Below, in pieces: positions 4,518 to 5,559 of a DNA stretch of 5,559 nt (position 1 is its first letter; every line of letters starts with the position of its first letter). Location: positions 527-6,085 of the forward strand of contig PMBM01000170.1 of NCBI GenBank assembly GCA_003153855.1, read 5' to 3'. The translations under genes and the position numbers were made by a program. This DNA comes from Propionibacteriaceae bacterium. Its GTDB lineage: Bacteria > Actinomycetota > Actinomycetes > Propionibacteriales > Propionibacteriaceae. The notes under the pieces were generated by a model. The model ran no database searches. It had not been told where the DNA came from and saw nothing but the letters and a program-made list of their open reading frames with translations.

Positions 4518-5559
4518 GTGCCGATACTGACCATCACTAGGGCGATGACGATCCAGTAGCTGGATGCGGTGAGCTTGCCGACCGCGTACTCGCCCATGAG
4601 AGTGCGGCTCTGGGCGATGCCGGACATGTAGAAGAGCAGCGGCAGCAGGAGGACGGCGTTGATCACCTGGGTGCCAACGAGGATCGGTACGAGCGGGATG
4701 CCAGGGATGAGCACCAGGCCGGCGCCGATGACCGTGACGGCGCCGAACGTACCGTAGAACAGCGGTGCCTCCCGGATGCTGTCGTCAAGTCCCGCGGGAC
4801 GTCCTGCCACGTCACAGACCGAGTACGCGGTGGACAGGGGCAGGATGGACGCCGCGAGGAGTGCGGCGCCGACCAGTCCGACCGCGAACAGCTGCGCCGC
4901 GAGGTGTCCGGCGAGTGGTTCCAGGGCTCGGGCTGCGGAGGAGGCGTCGTCGATCGCGATGCCGTTGCGATGCAGCGTTGCGGCACAGGACACGACCACG
5001 AAGAACCCGACAACCCCGGTCAGGACAGCTCCTGAGATCACGTCGATGCGCAGGAGCTTCAACTGCTGAGGGTTGATCTTCTTGTCCACGGCATAGGACT
5101 GGATGAACGCCAGACCCCATGGAGCGAGGGTGGTTCCCAACGTTGCCGTGGCCAGGAGTAGAGCATCCTTCGTCGGAGGCAAGCTGGGTGTGACGAGTCC
5201 TTGGAAGGCGGCTCCCCAGTCCGGCTTGGAGAGCAGGCCGGCTCCGATGTAGGCGAGGAAGATGGCTGACAGGGCCAGGAGAACGCGTTCCACGCCGCGG
5301 AAGCCGCCGCGCAGCACGAGCGCGGAGACCACGATGGCGCCGATGGGAACCGACACCCATCGAGGGATGCCGAAGATCTCGCCTCCGGCGGCGATGCCCG
5401 CGAACTCCGCCGTGGTGGTGCCGATGTTGGCCAACAGGAGCGCGGAGATCGACAGCATCCCGGCCCGGGCGCCGTACCGCTGCCGGATGAGCCCCGCCAA
5501 CCCCTGGCCCGTGACCACCCCGATCCTGGCGCCCAAGTCCTGGAACAGGATCAAGGCAC
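4493..5559 (-). CDS. Nramp/SLC11-family divalent metal ion transporter, N-terminus outside window
   Basis: The frame runs unbroken from the right edge to TAA at 4493, giving about 355 residues of a protein usually 400-450 long. The missing part would carry TM1 with its D-P-G-N metal-binding motif. The leucine codon TTG at 5554 is internal, not a start. Counting from it as residue 1: F-Q-D-L-G-A-R-I-G-V-V-T-G (4-16) is the conserved TM2-TM3 region. T-T-A-E-F-A-G (47-53) is the TM3 signature, with the usual Asp before Ala-Glu replaced by Thr. L-G-T-T-L-A-P-W-G (139-147) is the broken TM6. Metal-transporting Nramps have M-P-H there; A-P-W resembles what I recall of Nramp-related magnesium transporters (NRMT). 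Several further hydrophobic helices follow to the end. The family is clear. The ion (Mg, Mn or other) is inferred, and the missing TM1 motif would help decide. Confidence 0.88.
   Translation of the reverse strand, partial: ALILFQDLGARIGVVTGQGLAGLIRQRYGARAGMLSISALLLANIGTTTAEFAGIAAGGEIFGIPRWVSVPIGAIVVSALVLRGGFRGVERVLLALSAIFLAYIGAGLLSKPDWGAAFQGLVTPSLPPTKDALLLATATLGTTLAPWGLAFIQSYAVDKKINPQQLKLLRIDVISGAVLTGVVGFFVVVSCAATLHRNGIAIDDASSAARALEPLAGHLAAQLFAVGLVGAALLAASILPLSTAYSVCDVAGRPAGLDDSIREAPLFYGTFGAVTVIGAGLVLIPGIPLVPILVGTQVINAVLLLPLLFYMSGIAQSRTLMGEYAVGKLTASSYWIVIALVMVSIGTLAVLSVT

Overview
The window is GC-rich DNA with strongly G/C-ending codons, GTG starts and TAnnnT-type -10 boxes. These point to a high-GC Gram-positive (Actinomycetota) chromosome. 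The lineage cannot be fixed further from the sequence alone. No RNA gene, CRISPR array, transposase or integrase is visible, and the gene order looks like ordinary chromosome rich in envelope and membrane functions.

Layout, left to right: (1) 45-908 (+), a lipoprotein-type NodB/CE4 polysaccharide deacetylase, possibly translated from a leaderless mRNA. (2) 909-1221, a gap with no convincing gene. (3) 1222-2016 (+), a multi-pass membrane protein that matches the layout of the caa3-type CtaG family but lacks its histidines. (4) 2072-2830 (-), a conserved membrane protein with a potassium-channel-like pore segment near its C-terminus. It converges on gene 3, with a small hairpin between their 3' ends. 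(5) 2831-3312, a second gap holding two GC-rich hairpins, repeated ACGTCA motifs and a possible frameshifted minus-strand membrane ORF. It ends in a tatA promoter candidate and a strong ribosome binding site. (6) 3313-4469 (+), a tight tatA-tatC operon encoding a twin-arginine translocase. (7) 4493 to the right edge (-), most of a Nramp/SLC11-family metal-ion transporter whose N-terminus lies outside the window. It carries A-P-W where manganese/iron transporters have M-P-H.

The genes do not form one pathway. Apart from tatAC they appear to be single-gene units: cell-wall glycan trimming, two membrane proteins of uncertain job, folded-protein export and metal uptake. The most noteworthy signals are recognisable families with altered signature residues: the CtaG-like protein without histidines, TatC with two usual glutamates displaced, TatA without the KLP hinge, and the Nramp protein with APW. 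I found no evidence for a wholly new multi-gene system.
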